This document shows, piece after piece, positions 29,646 to 37,761 of a stretch of 64,000 nt of DNA. A program made the position numbers and the translations under genes. Location: contig JALHLK010000016.1 in the NCBI GenBank assembly GCA_022844565.1, forward strand, positions 21,509 to 85,508, given 5' to 3'. A model generated the notes under the pieces. That model worked only from the letters and a program-made list of their open reading frames with translations, ran no database searches and was not told where the DNA came from. How positions within the stretch are numbered: the first letter of the stretch is position 1; every line of letters begins with the position of its first letter. The stretch is from Saprospiraceae bacterium (GTDB taxonomy: Bacteria; Bacteroidota; Bacteroidia; Chitinophagales; Saprospiraceae).

Positions 29646-30288
29646 AACTTTTTAGTTTATAGAATTTTCAAAAGTATCCCTAGTGCTAATCTTGGATAAA
29701 CAAAAAAAAACACATTTATCAATGAACTCCATTTGTTTTTAGGAAAAGTAACTTCAATATTCATTCTTTATGCCAACAGATAATTCTTTTGTCAATTAAA
29801 CCCAGATAACGCATTGGACTTTATTCGAAAGGAAATTAGGCAAAATAGTAGTGAAGCACATGAGTACCGTAAAAAATTGATATCCGAAATATCAATTTAG
29901 CTGCGAACTAAAACCAACTGGATTTTAGCTTATTCAATCTTAGCAACCTTAGCTGCATAGAGGACGGAAAATTGAGTACTGAAACTAATATGAAGCATAA
30001 TTTTCTTGCAGTTAATTTCTTATGCGTTTTCTGGGTTAAAAATAAGTTATAGAAAATCAACATATTAGATCTGAGGTTGATTTGAAGAAATATTTATAAG
30101 TTACTATTATTTTTCATATTTGTGTACGTGTACTCCAAAAGATGGGTTTGTCGATTTCATAGCAACTTAAGTTTACAAAATGAACTCAAATATGGAATGT
30201 TCAATTCAATATATATTGCAAATAACGTGAAATTTAGAATCTAACCAATTAAAGTAACGCTCATTACTGTAATGTGCATTACTATAGT
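29646..30288. other. Long intergenic region with a possible decayed gene
   Basis: The 643 bp between the helicase and the trans-sulfuration gene have no intact frame. At 29770-29960 a broken plus-strand reading is visible (listed separately). The remainder is AT-rich. A short palindrome CATTACTGTAATG sits near 30260, about 25 bp from the end of the minus-strand gene. Confidence 0.4.
29770..29960 (+). pseudogene. Possible remnant of a small membrane protein gene
   Basis: An ATG at 29770 opens a short frame (MPTDNSFVN, stop). After one frameshift the reading continues NPDNALDFIRKEIRQ and SSEAHEYRKKLISEIS, meets TAG at 29898, then goes on as TNWILAYSILATLAA, a plausible membrane segment, up to a stop at 29958. 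The amphipathic start followed by a hydrophobic helix looks like decayed coding sequence rather than noise. No family was recognised, and chance remains possible. Confidence 0.25.
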
Positions 30289-31476
30289 TTAAAAAGTCAG
30301 CGCCTGTTCTAAATCCTCAATTAAATCTCCTATATGCTCCACACCAACGCTTAATCTGATCAAAGAGTCCGTGATTCCCACAGCATTCCGAGCGTTTGAG
30401 TCAACATGTAAATGAGAAGTAGTAGCAGGATGTAGGACTAGCGTATCTATATCTCCCAATGTTGGAGCATTAGTGGCAACTTTGAGTTTGTCTATAATTT
30501 TGAGTGCATCTTGCATATTTCCGTCAATATCAAAACTAAGCATACCACCGAATTGAGACATTTGTTTTGAGGCAATAGTATGACTTTCATGATTTTTAAG
30601 ACCGCAATAATTCACTTTTTTGACCCTACTATGATTATCTAAATATTGAGCCAAAGCCAATGCATTACTGCTGTGTTTATCCATCCTTAGGACGAGGGTT
30701 TTTAATCCGTTATTCAGCAGCCACGCATCCCAGGCATTACATGTCGAGCCCATGGTTTTGAGAGTGCCCCACATAGCCTTATGTAAGGTTTCATCTGCGG
30801 TAACCATTGCCCCCGATATTGAATTTCCATGACCGTTCAGAAATTTGGTCGTAGAATGTACTACAATATCAATTCCTAAGCTCAATGGCCGTTGTAAATA
30901 AGGAGTGCAAAATGTGTTATCTACTATGGTCTTTACACCATAGTTTTTGGCCAATGAAGCTAAGGATGCTAGGTTTACACAAGACATAGTCGGATTGGAT
31001 GGTGTTTCTAAATAAAGTAGCTTTATACTTGGATTTTGTTCGAGCTGATTTCTCACTAATGAAAGATCAGTACAGTCACAAAAAATGGTTTTTATCCCGA
31101 AACGATCAAAAATATTTTGAAACAAAACAGTTGTTCCACCGTAAAGATTATTTTGAGTTAAAATAGTCTCTCCTACTTTTAAAATACTTGTAGCCGCAGT
31201 ACTTATCGCTGACATTCCGCTTGAGGTAAGCAAACCATGCACTTCCTTATGTAAATCAAAACCTTCTAATTTAGCAATCTTTTGAGCTACTGTATCTATG
31301 GTAGGATTGCCATATCTGCTATATGTGTGTCCATCTTTTACTCCTGTAAAGATATCGATCGTCTCCTGCACACTTTCAAAGGCGAAGGATGACGTAGCAT
31401 AGATCGGTAATTGATGCGGAACACTTTTTAAATTTTTTGTACCTTCGCTGACACAAATTGTCTCAAATGACGTCAT
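30289..31476 (-). CDS. PLP-dependent trans-sulfuration enzyme (cystathionine synthase/lyase or methionine gamma-lyase type)
   Basis: A 395-residue enzyme of the Cys/Met metabolism PLP family. The segments TYSRYGNPT and ALEGF-like KLEGF near the N-terminus, LYGGTTVLF, LYLETPSNPTM, the PLP-Asp region IVDNTFCTPYLQRPL and the Lys motif VVHSTTKFLNGHGN are all present; the C-terminal SVGVEHIGDLIEDLEQAL is standard. Members of this family make or break cystathionine or degrade methionine, and motif reading alone does not separate them. It is transcribed divergently from the next gene, with only 26 bp between the two starts. Confidence 0.85.
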   Translation of the reverse strand: MTSFETICVSEGTKNLKSVPHQLPIYATSSFAFESVQETIDIFTGVKDGHTYSRYGNPTIDTVAQKIAKLEGFDLHKEVHGLLTSSGMSAISTAATSILKVGETILTQNNLYGGTTVLFQNIFDRFGIKTIFCDCTDLSLVRNQLEQNPSIKLLYLETPSNPTMSCVNLASLASLAKNYGVKTIVDNTFCTPYLQRPLSLGIDIVVHSTTKFLNGHGNSISGAMVTADETLHKAMWGTLKTMGSTCNAWDAWLLNNGLKTLVLRMDKHSSNALALAQYLDNHSRVKKVNYCGLKNHESHTIASKQMSQFGGMLSFDIDGNMQDALKIIDKLKVATNAPTLGDIDTLVLHPATTSHLHVDSNARNAVGITDSLIRLSVGVEHIGDLIEDLEQALTF

Positions 31477-31502
31477 AATAATTTAAAGATTTATCTATTC
31501 AA

Positions 31503-32216
31503 ATGAAAACAAAGATATCATTAATCTTGATTATCACTTTTATACTTTCAAGTAATTTTCTGCAAAGTCAGGAAATGGAAAATAATTATAAATTCAACAT
31601 CGTAGGTTTTGATGGTCTTCTATCCGTTCCTCAAGGTATTTTCGGAAGGAATATGAAAAATAAAGTGATTCCAGGTGTCAATTTCAATTATTTAAAACAA
31701 TACAAAGTAGATCAACCATTTTTTCTTGGTGGTGGAATTGGTTTTGGCAAATTGGCCACTTCAGCTGACCAAATCATACGAGTCAATCCAAGTAGTATTG
31801 ATGAGATTTGGGATGGACGAACCAACTCCAATCTGCTAAAATTTTACGGATCTGCTCGATATTTCATCAATCTTGGCGGTAAAAAACTTACTCCATATTT
31901 TCAAGCCAATTTGGGATGGAATTGGTTTTATACCATCACGAGCTTTACTTTTCCTGACTCCGACGAATCATCTACTGACTTTGAAAAAAGTGAAATCTCC
32001 TTTATGTATTCAGGCGCTTTGGGAGCTAATTACGCCATAGATTACAATTGGCACATCAATTTAAGTTTAGGTTTTGAAAATGGACAATCCGCATTTTACT
32101 ATGTGGATAGAGAAGAATATAAACAGCCCCAGTTTAGTCCGGTTGAGAACTTAGAACTTAAAAAATCCTTGACAAATTCAATAGCCATACAACTCGGGGC
32201 AGCTTATAGATGGTAG
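31503..32216 (+). CDS. Exported outer-membrane-barrel-like protein
   Basis: A 237-residue protein with a signal peptide (MKTKISLILIITFILSSNFLQSQ). The mature part carries repeated short amphipathic strands, many aromatic residues and an ending IAIQLGAAYRW with a terminal aromatic residue, a pattern typical of outer-membrane beta-barrels. Segments such as FFLGGGIGFGKL and GSARYFINLGGKKLTPYFQANLGWNWFY fit that reading. No enzyme motif was seen, and the family is not recognised. It stands alone between the trans-sulfuration gene and the pseudouridine synthase. Confidence 0.65.
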   Translation: MKTKISLILIITFILSSNFLQSQEMENNYKFNIVGFDGLLSVPQGIFGRNMKNKVIPGVNFNYLKQYKVDQPFFLGGGIGFGKLATSADQIIRVNPSSIDEIWDGRTNSNLLKFYGSARYFINLGGKKLTPYFQANLGWNWFYTITSFTFPDSDESSTDFEKSEISFMYSGALGANYAIDYNWHINLSLGFENGQSAFYYVDREEYKQPQFSPVENLELKKSLTNSIAIQLGAAYRW

Positions 32217-32254
32217 TTTATCATTTTTAAAAAGAAACTCTGCCCTAAATTAAG

Positions 32255-32262
32255 TACCTTTG
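32255..32262 (+). promoter_or_regulatory. -7 promoter element upstream of the pseudouridine synthase gene
   Basis: TACCTTTG matches the Bacteroidota TAnnTTTG -7 element and lies 24 bp before the ATG at 32287. No TTTG -33 box is clear. It also argues that the in-frame start at 32260 is not used. Confidence 0.45.
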
Positions 32263-32286
32263 CAGCCCATTAGAATAAGTATAAGT

Positions 32287-33405
32287 ATGGTAGCTATCAA
32301 ACAAGGTGATTTAGGCGAATATAACGAAGAAGATCTTTATCTCCACCAAGAAATAATTTGTGACAAAAATCAAGCACTTTTAAGAATTGACAAATTTTTG
32401 TTTGACAAACTTGAAGGTGTTTCTAGATCACGTGTCCAGAGTGCTATAACACATGGATTGATCACTGTCAATGACAAAAATGTAAAGTCAAATCATAAAA
32501 TAAAGGGTAATGATGTGATAAAATTGGTCTTACCTCGTCATCCTGACCAATTAGAAACTGTTACACCTGAAGATATTCCACTAGATATCGTATATGAAGA
32601 TGAACATGTAATCGTCATCAACAAACAAGCTGGGTTGGTGGTACACCCTGGTTCTGGTAATCCATCAGGAACTTTGGTAAATGCCATTTTGTTTCATTTA
32701 CAAAATTCAAATCTACCTGTCATGAAAGGTAACAACCTTCAGCGACCTGGACTAGTACATAGGATTGATAAAGATACTTCTGGCTTGATGGTGCTTGCAA
32801 AAACGGAAGAAGCTATGACTCATTTGGCTAAGCAGTTCTTCGATCATAGCATAGATAGAGAATATCAAGCGATCGTATGGGGAGAAACAAAAGATGATAA
32901 AGGTACAGTGACCGGTGACATAGGAAGACATCCTCGTGATCGTATGTTAATGACCGTGACTGCGGAAGGTGAAGGGGGCAAACATGCTATCACTCATTAT
33001 GAAGTACTCGAAAGATTATACTATGTTTCACACTTAAAATGTATATTAGAAACGGGTCGTACCCACCAGATTCGTGTGCATATGAAACACATAGGTAATA
33101 CGCTTTTTAATGATACAAGATACGGTGGTGAAAAGATTTTAAAAGGAACTATTTTTACGAGATATAAACAATTTGTTGATAATTGTTTTAAGATATTACC
33201 AAGACAGGCTCTACATGCGTGTACTTTGGGATTTATTCACCCTATAACAGGTGAAAAAATGTTTTTTGAGCAACCATTGCCTGAAGATTTTTCTAGTGTA
33301 TTGGATAAATGGAGGGATTACAAAAATACAAGAAAAGAAGTCTTGATATACGAACACGAGCAAGAAGTCAATGATGAAGAAGAATACGAAGGAAAAGATA
33401 AATAA
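32287..33405 (+). CDS. RluA/RluD-family pseudouridine synthase
   Basis: A 372-residue enzyme that isomerises uridine to pseudouridine in 23S rRNA or tRNA. An N-terminal S4 RNA-binding domain (LRIDKFLFDKLEGVSRSRVQSAI) precedes the catalytic domain with the Asp in LVHRIDKDTSGLMVLAKT; the ETGRTHQIRVHMKHIG motif follows. The ATG at 32287 is chosen because upstream sequence holds the -7 promoter element, although an open frame continues to 32260. The next gene starts inside its 3' end at 33371 in another frame, so the two are cotranscribed. Confidence 0.9.
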   Translation: MVAIKQGDLGEYNEEDLYLHQEIICDKNQALLRIDKFLFDKLEGVSRSRVQSAITHGLITVNDKNVKSNHKIKGNDVIKLVLPRHPDQLETVTPEDIPLDIVYEDEHVIVINKQAGLVVHPGSGNPSGTLVNAILFHLQNSNLPVMKGNNLQRPGLVHRIDKDTSGLMVLAKTEEAMTHLAKQFFDHSIDREYQAIVWGETKDDKGTVTGDIGRHPRDRMLMTVTAEGEGGKHAITHYEVLERLYYVSHLKCILETGRTHQIRVHMKHIGNTLFNDTRYGGEKILKGTIFTRYKQFVDNCFKILPRQALHACTLGFIHPITGEKMFFEQPLPEDFSSVLDKWRDYKNTRKEVLIYEHEQEVNDEEEYEGKDK

Positions 33406-34399
33406 TCTAGCGAGACTCAACCCTGTCATAAATGAGTCAAGGTCCTCGGGTGAACTGCAAGAAGTAATTGAAAGTGCCGTAATTCAAAATTCATGGTTTA
33501 CTAAAAAGGATGTAGAATCTGCATTATGCGCCATACAAGAACAGTTATTCTCTGAAGAAAAGCTAACATCTTTTATTGCTGACTATGACATAAATACCTT
33601 ATCACCCAAGCGTGTTGGGCTTATATTAGCTGGCAATATTCCGATGGTTGGCATTCACGACATTATCATGGTATATTTATCTGGGCATATAGCTTTGATC
33701 AAATACAGTGACAAAGATCGGGTTCTCATACAGTGGTTACTTAAAAAATTGGTGGAGATCGACTCCGATGCCAAAGAGGTTTTTATTGAGGTGGAAAGAC
33801 TCAATGATATTGACGCCGTAATTGCTACGGGAAGTGATAATTCTAGTAGATATTTTGATGCCTATTTTGGAAAATATCCAAACATTATTCGAAAAAACAG
33901 AAATAGTATTGGTATCCTATCAAAAAATATCAGCGATGGTGATCTAAGGTTACTCGCATATGACATTTTAAGTTATTTTGGGTTAGGGTGTCGTAATGTT
34001 TCAAAAGTCTACTTCGAGCGAGGATTTGATATAGACCGTCTTTTGAGGATATTAGACGAAAACAATGAGGTAATTCATCATAATAAATATAGGAACAATT
34101 ATGACTACAATTTATCATTGTTTCTTTTGAATAAAAAGAAATTTCTTCAAAATAGTACTACCCTACTTGTCGAAGATGAAAACCTTCCGTCACGAATAGC
34201 TACGCTACATTATGAATGGTATGACGATGTTAGAAGTCTTGAAGAAAAGTTGCATAAAATTCTCAATAAAATCCAATGTATTGTTACGGACGTAAAGTTA
34301 GAAAAACTCAATTATTTTCATTTTGGTCAATCTCAACGTCCAACTATCAATGATTTTGCCGATGGTGTGGATACGATGAAATTTTTATTGAAAGTTTAA
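33371..34399 (+). CDS. LuxC-family acyl-CoA reductase
   Basis: A 342-residue cytoplasmic protein of the acyl-CoA reductase (LuxC) family, enzymes that reduce fatty acyl-CoA or acyl-enzyme to aldehyde. Visible are VGLILAGNIPMVGIHDIIMVYLSGH, read here in two parts (VGLILAGNIPMVG and IHDIIMVYLSGH), DAVIATGSDNSSRYFDAYFG, and YFGLGCRNVSKVYF holding the likely catalytic Cys. Shorter than luminous LuxC (about 480). No luxD, luxE or luciferase gene is nearby, so its role is probably not bioluminescence. It overlaps the pseudouridine synthase gene by 35 bp, and endonuclease III starts 13 bp later. Confidence 0.8.
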   Translation: MMKKNTKEKINNLARLNPVINESRSSGELQEVIESAVIQNSWFTKKDVESALCAIQEQLFSEEKLTSFIADYDINTLSPKRVGLILAGNIPMVGIHDIIMVYLSGHIALIKYSDKDRVLIQWLLKKLVEIDSDAKEVFIEVERLNDIDAVIATGSDNSSRYFDAYFGKYPNIIRKNRNSIGILSKNISDGDLRLLAYDILSYFGLGCRNVSKVYFERGFDIDRLLRILDENNEVIHHNKYRNNYDYNLSLFLLNKKKFLQNSTTLLVEDENLPSRIATLHYEWYDDVRSLEEKLHKILNKIQCIVTDVKLEKLNYFHFGQSQRPTINDFADGVDTMKFLLKV

Positions 34400-34412
34400 A
34401 ATATTTGGTCAA

Positions 34413-35060
34413 ATGGAAAAGACAATGCCACGAAAAGAAAGGGCAGCATTTGTATTAGAAACATTAGAAAACTTATACCCCACTGTACCCATTCCTTTAG
34501 ACCATAAAGATCCATACACTTTGCTAATTGCTGTATTACTATCTGCTCAATGTACCGATGAGCGAGTTAATAAGGTGACTCCCTATTTGTTTGCAATAGC
34601 TGACAATCCTCATGATATGTCAAAAGTAGCTGTAGAGAAAATCCAAGAAATCATAAGACCTTGCGGACTTTCTCCTAAAAAATCCAAAGCAATTTCTGAA
34701 CTATCAAAAATTTTGATTGATCAACATGAAGGGATAGTACCACAAAGTTTTGAAGCATTGGAAGCTTTGCCAGGAGTGGGTCACAAAACTGCATCTGTTG
34801 TTATGTCTCAAGCGTTCGGAGTTCCGGCGTTTCCAATTGATACGCATATTCACAGATTGGCTTTTCGTTGGTGTCTGAGTACAGGTAAGAACGTTGAAAA
34901 AACAGAATTTGATCTTAAAAAACTTTTTCCTATAGAATCTTGGAACAGACTTCATCTTCAAATTATATTTTTTGGTAGAGAATATTGTCCTGCACGAGGA
35001 CACATTCCTTCAGTGTGTCCGATATGTAGTAAAATTGGGAGAAAAGAGCTTTTTACCTAA
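34413..35060 (+). CDS. nth: Endonuclease III (DNA glycosylase/AP lyase)
   Basis: A 215-residue base-excision-repair enzyme that removes oxidised pyrimidines. The helix-hairpin-helix motif LEALPGVGHKTASVVM carries the catalytic Lys, and FPIDTHIHRLAFRW the catalytic Asp (the usual V is I). The C-terminal iron-sulfur loop is atypical: after YCPARGHIPSV the spacing is nine residues, then C-P-I-C, and there is no fourth Cys before the protein ends KIGRKELFT. The [4Fe-4S] cluster may therefore be absent. The gene follows the acyl-CoA reductase by 13 bp. Confidence 0.9.
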   Translation: MEKTMPRKERAAFVLETLENLYPTVPIPLDHKDPYTLLIAVLLSAQCTDERVNKVTPYLFAIADNPHDMSKVAVEKIQEIIRPCGLSPKKSKAISELSKILIDQHEGIVPQSFEALEALPGVGHKTASVVMSQAFGVPAFPIDTHIHRLAFRWCLSTGKNVEKTEFDLKKLFPIESWNRLHLQIIFFGREYCPARGHIPSVCPICSKIGRKELFT

Positions 35061-35095
35061 AAGAAAACTTTTTTTGAACTTTTTAAATCCAAACA

Positions 35096-35128
35096 TTTGG
35101 ATATATCATAGAAATCTGCATATCTTTG
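35096..35128 (+). promoter_or_regulatory. Promoter of tRNA-Gln
   Basis: TTTG at 35096-35099 and TATCTTTG at 35121-35128, spacer 21 bp, match the Bacteroidota -33/-7 consensus fully. The mature tRNA begins 17 bp later. The tRNA-Lys promoter at 63198-63230 has the same boxes and spacing. Confidence 0.75.
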
Positions 35129-35144
35129 CACCAGTTTTGAAAAA

Positions 35145-35215
35145 TGACCTATGGTGTAACGGTAGCACTACAGATTTTGGTTCTGTTTGTTAAGGTTCGA
35201 ATCCTTATAGGTCAA
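35145..35215 (+). tRNA. tRNA-Gln (anticodon TTG)
   Basis: A full cloverleaf can be drawn: acceptor TGACCTA/TAGGTCA, D arm with GTGTAACGGTAGCAC, anticodon stem ACAGA/TCTGT around the loop TTTTGGT (TTG at positions 34-36), T arm TAAGG TTCGAAT CCTTA, discriminator A. CCA is not encoded. It has its own promoter upstream and a terminator just downstream, so it is a single-gene unit. Confidence 0.93.
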
Positions 35216-35216
35216 C

Positions 35217-35246
35217 AAAAAAAGGGGCTTTGTTTGTCCCTTTTTT
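35217..35246 (+). terminator. Intrinsic terminator after tRNA-Gln
   Basis: AAAAAAAGGG pairs with CCCTTTTTT across an 11-base loop, and the T run is part of the 3' arm. It begins one base after the tRNA discriminator. Confidence 0.8.
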
Positions 35247-35275
35247 CATTTAAAGTACTTTCTAAATATTAAACC

Positions 35276-36220
35276 ATGGTTTGGACTATTTTTATAGTAT
35301 GTATCCTTGCTTTGCTGCTTATTGATTTGGTAGTTCTACATAAAAAAAGTGAAATTGTTAGCAATAAAAGAGCTGGCCGAGAAACTGCCTTTTGGGCAGG
35401 ATTAGCTATGTTTTTTTCTTTTATAATTTACATTCTTTACAGCAACAATTTAATTGAAAACCCAACTAATGTTACCCCAATTACTGCAGTATCTAAATAT
35501 GTAAGTGGATATTTGATCGAACTTTCTTTGAGTGTTGATAATTTATTCGTTATTGCGATGATATTCCAATCGTATAAAGTTCCTTTAACTTTGCAGCATA
35601 GAGCTCTTTTCTGGGGAATCATCGGGGCCATTGTTTTAAGAGGTCTAGCCATAGCTTTAGGTGTAATACTGATTAGCAAAGTAAGTTGGATGACTTATGT
35701 TTTTGGAGCTTTTCTTATATTCACAGCTTTTAGAATGATATTAAGTAAAAAAGAAGATACTGAAGAAAACGAAGACTCAAAAAGATCATTATTAGGCAAA
35801 TTTATACCTTTTTCGAAAAATTTTGATGGTGAAAACTTCTTTACCGTCGAAAATGGTAAAAGATTAGCCACTCCATTATTTGGTGCTTTATTACTCATAG
35901 AGTTTTCAGATTTAGTCTTTGCATTAGATAGCATACCTGCAATAATTGCCATCACAACAGATCCCTTCTTAGTATTCAGCTCAAATATATTTGCAATTTT
36001 AGGGCTACGATCTATGTATTTCTTCTTGGCCAATATGTTGAAAAAGTTTAAATATCTTGACTATAGTGTATTTGCAATCCTATTATTTGTAGGTATGAAA
36101 TTGATTGCCATTCACCATTTTCATATTCCTGAGTGGTTTTCATTATCCTTTATAGCTTTGTCCTTATTAGCTGGGATTTTAGTATCTATTAATAGAAAGC
36201 CATTAGAGGAGCCTGAGTAA
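35276..36220 (+). CDS. TerC/Alx-family membrane protein
   Basis: A 314-residue integral membrane protein with about nine hydrophobic helices. The family-defining segments are present: YLIELSLSVDNLFVIAMIF with the membrane Asp, LFWGIIGAIVLRGLAI with the Arg, and LLIEFSDLVFALDSIPAIIAIT with a second acidic pair. TerC/Alx proteins are associated with Mn(II) export and with loading of secreted metalloproteins. The start at 35276 gives a hydrophobic N-terminal helix. It is probably transcribed alone, downstream of the tRNA-Gln terminator. Confidence 0.9.
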   Translation: MVWTIFIVCILALLLIDLVVLHKKSEIVSNKRAGRETAFWAGLAMFFSFIIYILYSNNLIENPTNVTPITAVSKYVSGYLIELSLSVDNLFVIAMIFQSYKVPLTLQHRALFWGIIGAIVLRGLAIALGVILISKVSWMTYVFGAFLIFTAFRMILSKKEDTEENEDSKRSLLGKFIPFSKNFDGENFFTVENGKRLATPLFGALLLIEFSDLVFALDSIPAIIAITTDPFLVFSSNIFAILGLRSMYFFLANMLKKFKYLDYSVFAILLFVGMKLIAIHHFHIPEWFSLSFIALSLLAGILVSINRKPLEEPE

Positions 36221-36316
36221 ATTTTAGTTTAACTTAGCTTTAAAGGCTGATCATAGAAAAAAATTGTTCAAATCATTTAAGTGACTAAACTTCACAAAGC
36301 AGAAGAATCAATTTAC

Positions 36317-36324
36317 TATCTTTG
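36317..36324 (+). promoter_or_regulatory. -7 promoter element upstream of tRNA nucleotidyltransferase
   Basis: TATCTTTG, a full TAnnTTTG match, ends 18 bp before the TTG start at 36343. No clear -33 box is seen. If active, the 5' leader is only about 12 bases. Confidence 0.45.
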
Positions 36325-36342
36325 CAAAAAAAATAATAATAC

Positions 36343-37755
36343 TTGGTATTTAATATAAAGCCGGAAGAAAGAAAGTTATTACAACTTATTAGCGAGACTT
36401 CAGCAAAACTTGACTATCCAGTCTATTTGGTAGGTGGGTATGTACGCGATAGATTGCTTGGGCGACCTTCAAAAGATATGGATGTAGTATGTATTGGAGA
36501 TGGCATAAAACTAGCTACAGAACTTTCGTCGATTCTCCGACCACAACCTAAAGTTAATATTTTTAGTAGATTTGGAACTGCTATGATCAAGTTTCGTGAT
36601 ATCGAAATAGAAATAGTAGGTGCACGAAAAGAATCATATACCTATGATAGTAGAAAACCTTTTGTAGAACCAGGCACATTAGAAGATGATCAAAATCGAA
36701 GAGACTTTACCATCAATGCTTTGGCTGTATCTCTCAACGAAGATAATTTTGGTGAGATAATAGATCCTTTTAATGGACTTTTACATTTGGAACAAAAGTT
36801 ATTAAAAACACCACTTGAGCCTGGAAAAACATTTACAGATGACCCGCTCAGAATGTTAAGAGCCATCAGATTTGCAAATCAATTAGACTTCGTGATTGAT
36901 TCCAATACCTTTGAGTCTATTTCAAAATACAAATCGAGGATCAATATTATATCGATGGAAAGAGTTGCTATTGAGCTTAATAAAATCATAGCCTGTCCTT
37001 TCCCATCAAAAGGTTTCAAACTATTATTTGATTGTGGCCTGTTACATCTTGTGTTTCCAGAAATGGCAGCTTTGCATGGTGTGGATGAAAGAAATGGCAT
37101 AGGACACAAAGATAATTTTTATCATACTTTGGAGGTGTTGGATAATGTAGCACGTGATTCTGACAATCTATGGTTGCGATGGGCGGCTATACTTCATGAC
37201 ATAGCAAAACCACCAACCAAGCGATTTGATCCCGTATTGGGTTGGACATTTCATGGTCATGAAACCCTTGGTGCTATAATGGTAGGTAAGATTTTTAAAA
37301 ATTTACGATTGCCTCTTGATTATAAAATGAAGTATGTCCAGCTTTTAGTTAAACTGCATCTTCGACCTATTGCACTGACCAAAGAAGAAATCACAGACAG
37401 TGCAGTCAGAAGACTCATGTTTGAAGCTGGGGAGGCTATAGATGATCTTATGCTTTTATGTAAAGCAGACATTACTTCTAAAAATCAAAATAAAAAGGAT
37501 CGATATAGAGATAACTACGAAAAACTAAAGGCTAAAATTATCGAAATTGAAGAAACGGATCGATTGAGAAATTGGCAACCTCCTATTTCGGGAGAAGATA
37601 TCATGAAAATTTTTAATCTTAGTCCAAGTCGTGAGGTCGGATTATTAAAATCTGCACTCAGAGAGGCGATTCTTGATGGTATTATTCCAAATGAATTTGA
37701 AGCAGCGCACGAATTTATCTTAAAAAAAGGAATAGAATTGGGGTTGGAGATGTAA
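36343..37755 (+). CDS. CCA tRNA nucleotidyltransferase/poly(A) polymerase family protein with HD domain
   Basis: A 470-residue enzyme that most likely adds or repairs the 3' CCA of tRNAs. This fits the two intact tRNA genes here, neither of which encodes CCA. The class II nucleotidyltransferase head has VYLVGGYVRDRLLGR, the metal-binding pair in SKDMDVV, RRDFTINALAVS and DDPLRMLRAIRFANQL. An HD domain follows with WAAILHDIAKPPTKR. It opens with TTG at 36343; no upstream ATG is in frame, and the next ATG would cut into the active site. CCA-adding and poly(A)-adding activities are hard to tell apart from sequence. Confidence 0.88.
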   Translation: MVFNIKPEERKLLQLISETSAKLDYPVYLVGGYVRDRLLGRPSKDMDVVCIGDGIKLATELSSILRPQPKVNIFSRFGTAMIKFRDIEIEIVGARKESYTYDSRKPFVEPGTLEDDQNRRDFTINALAVSLNEDNFGEIIDPFNGLLHLEQKLLKTPLEPGKTFTDDPLRMLRAIRFANQLDFVIDSNTFESISKYKSRINIISMERVAIELNKIIACPFPSKGFKLLFDCGLLHLVFPEMAALHGVDERNGIGHKDNFYHTLEVLDNVARDSDNLWLRWAAILHDIAKPPTKRFDPVLGWTFHGHETLGAIMVGKIFKNLRLPLDYKMKYVQLLVKLHLRPIALTKEEITDSAVRRLMFEAGEAIDDLMLLCKADITSKNQNKKDRYRDNYEKLKAKIIEIEETDRLRNWQPPISGEDIMKIFNLSPSREVGLLKSALREAILDGIIPNEFEAAHEFILKKGIELGLEM

Positions 37756-37761
37756 ATGAGA

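Noticed and set aside
33371..34399. Bioluminescence (lux) gene
   Set aside because: No luxA, luxB, luxD or luxE nearby; the protein is shorter than LuxC and has a housekeeping-type setting.
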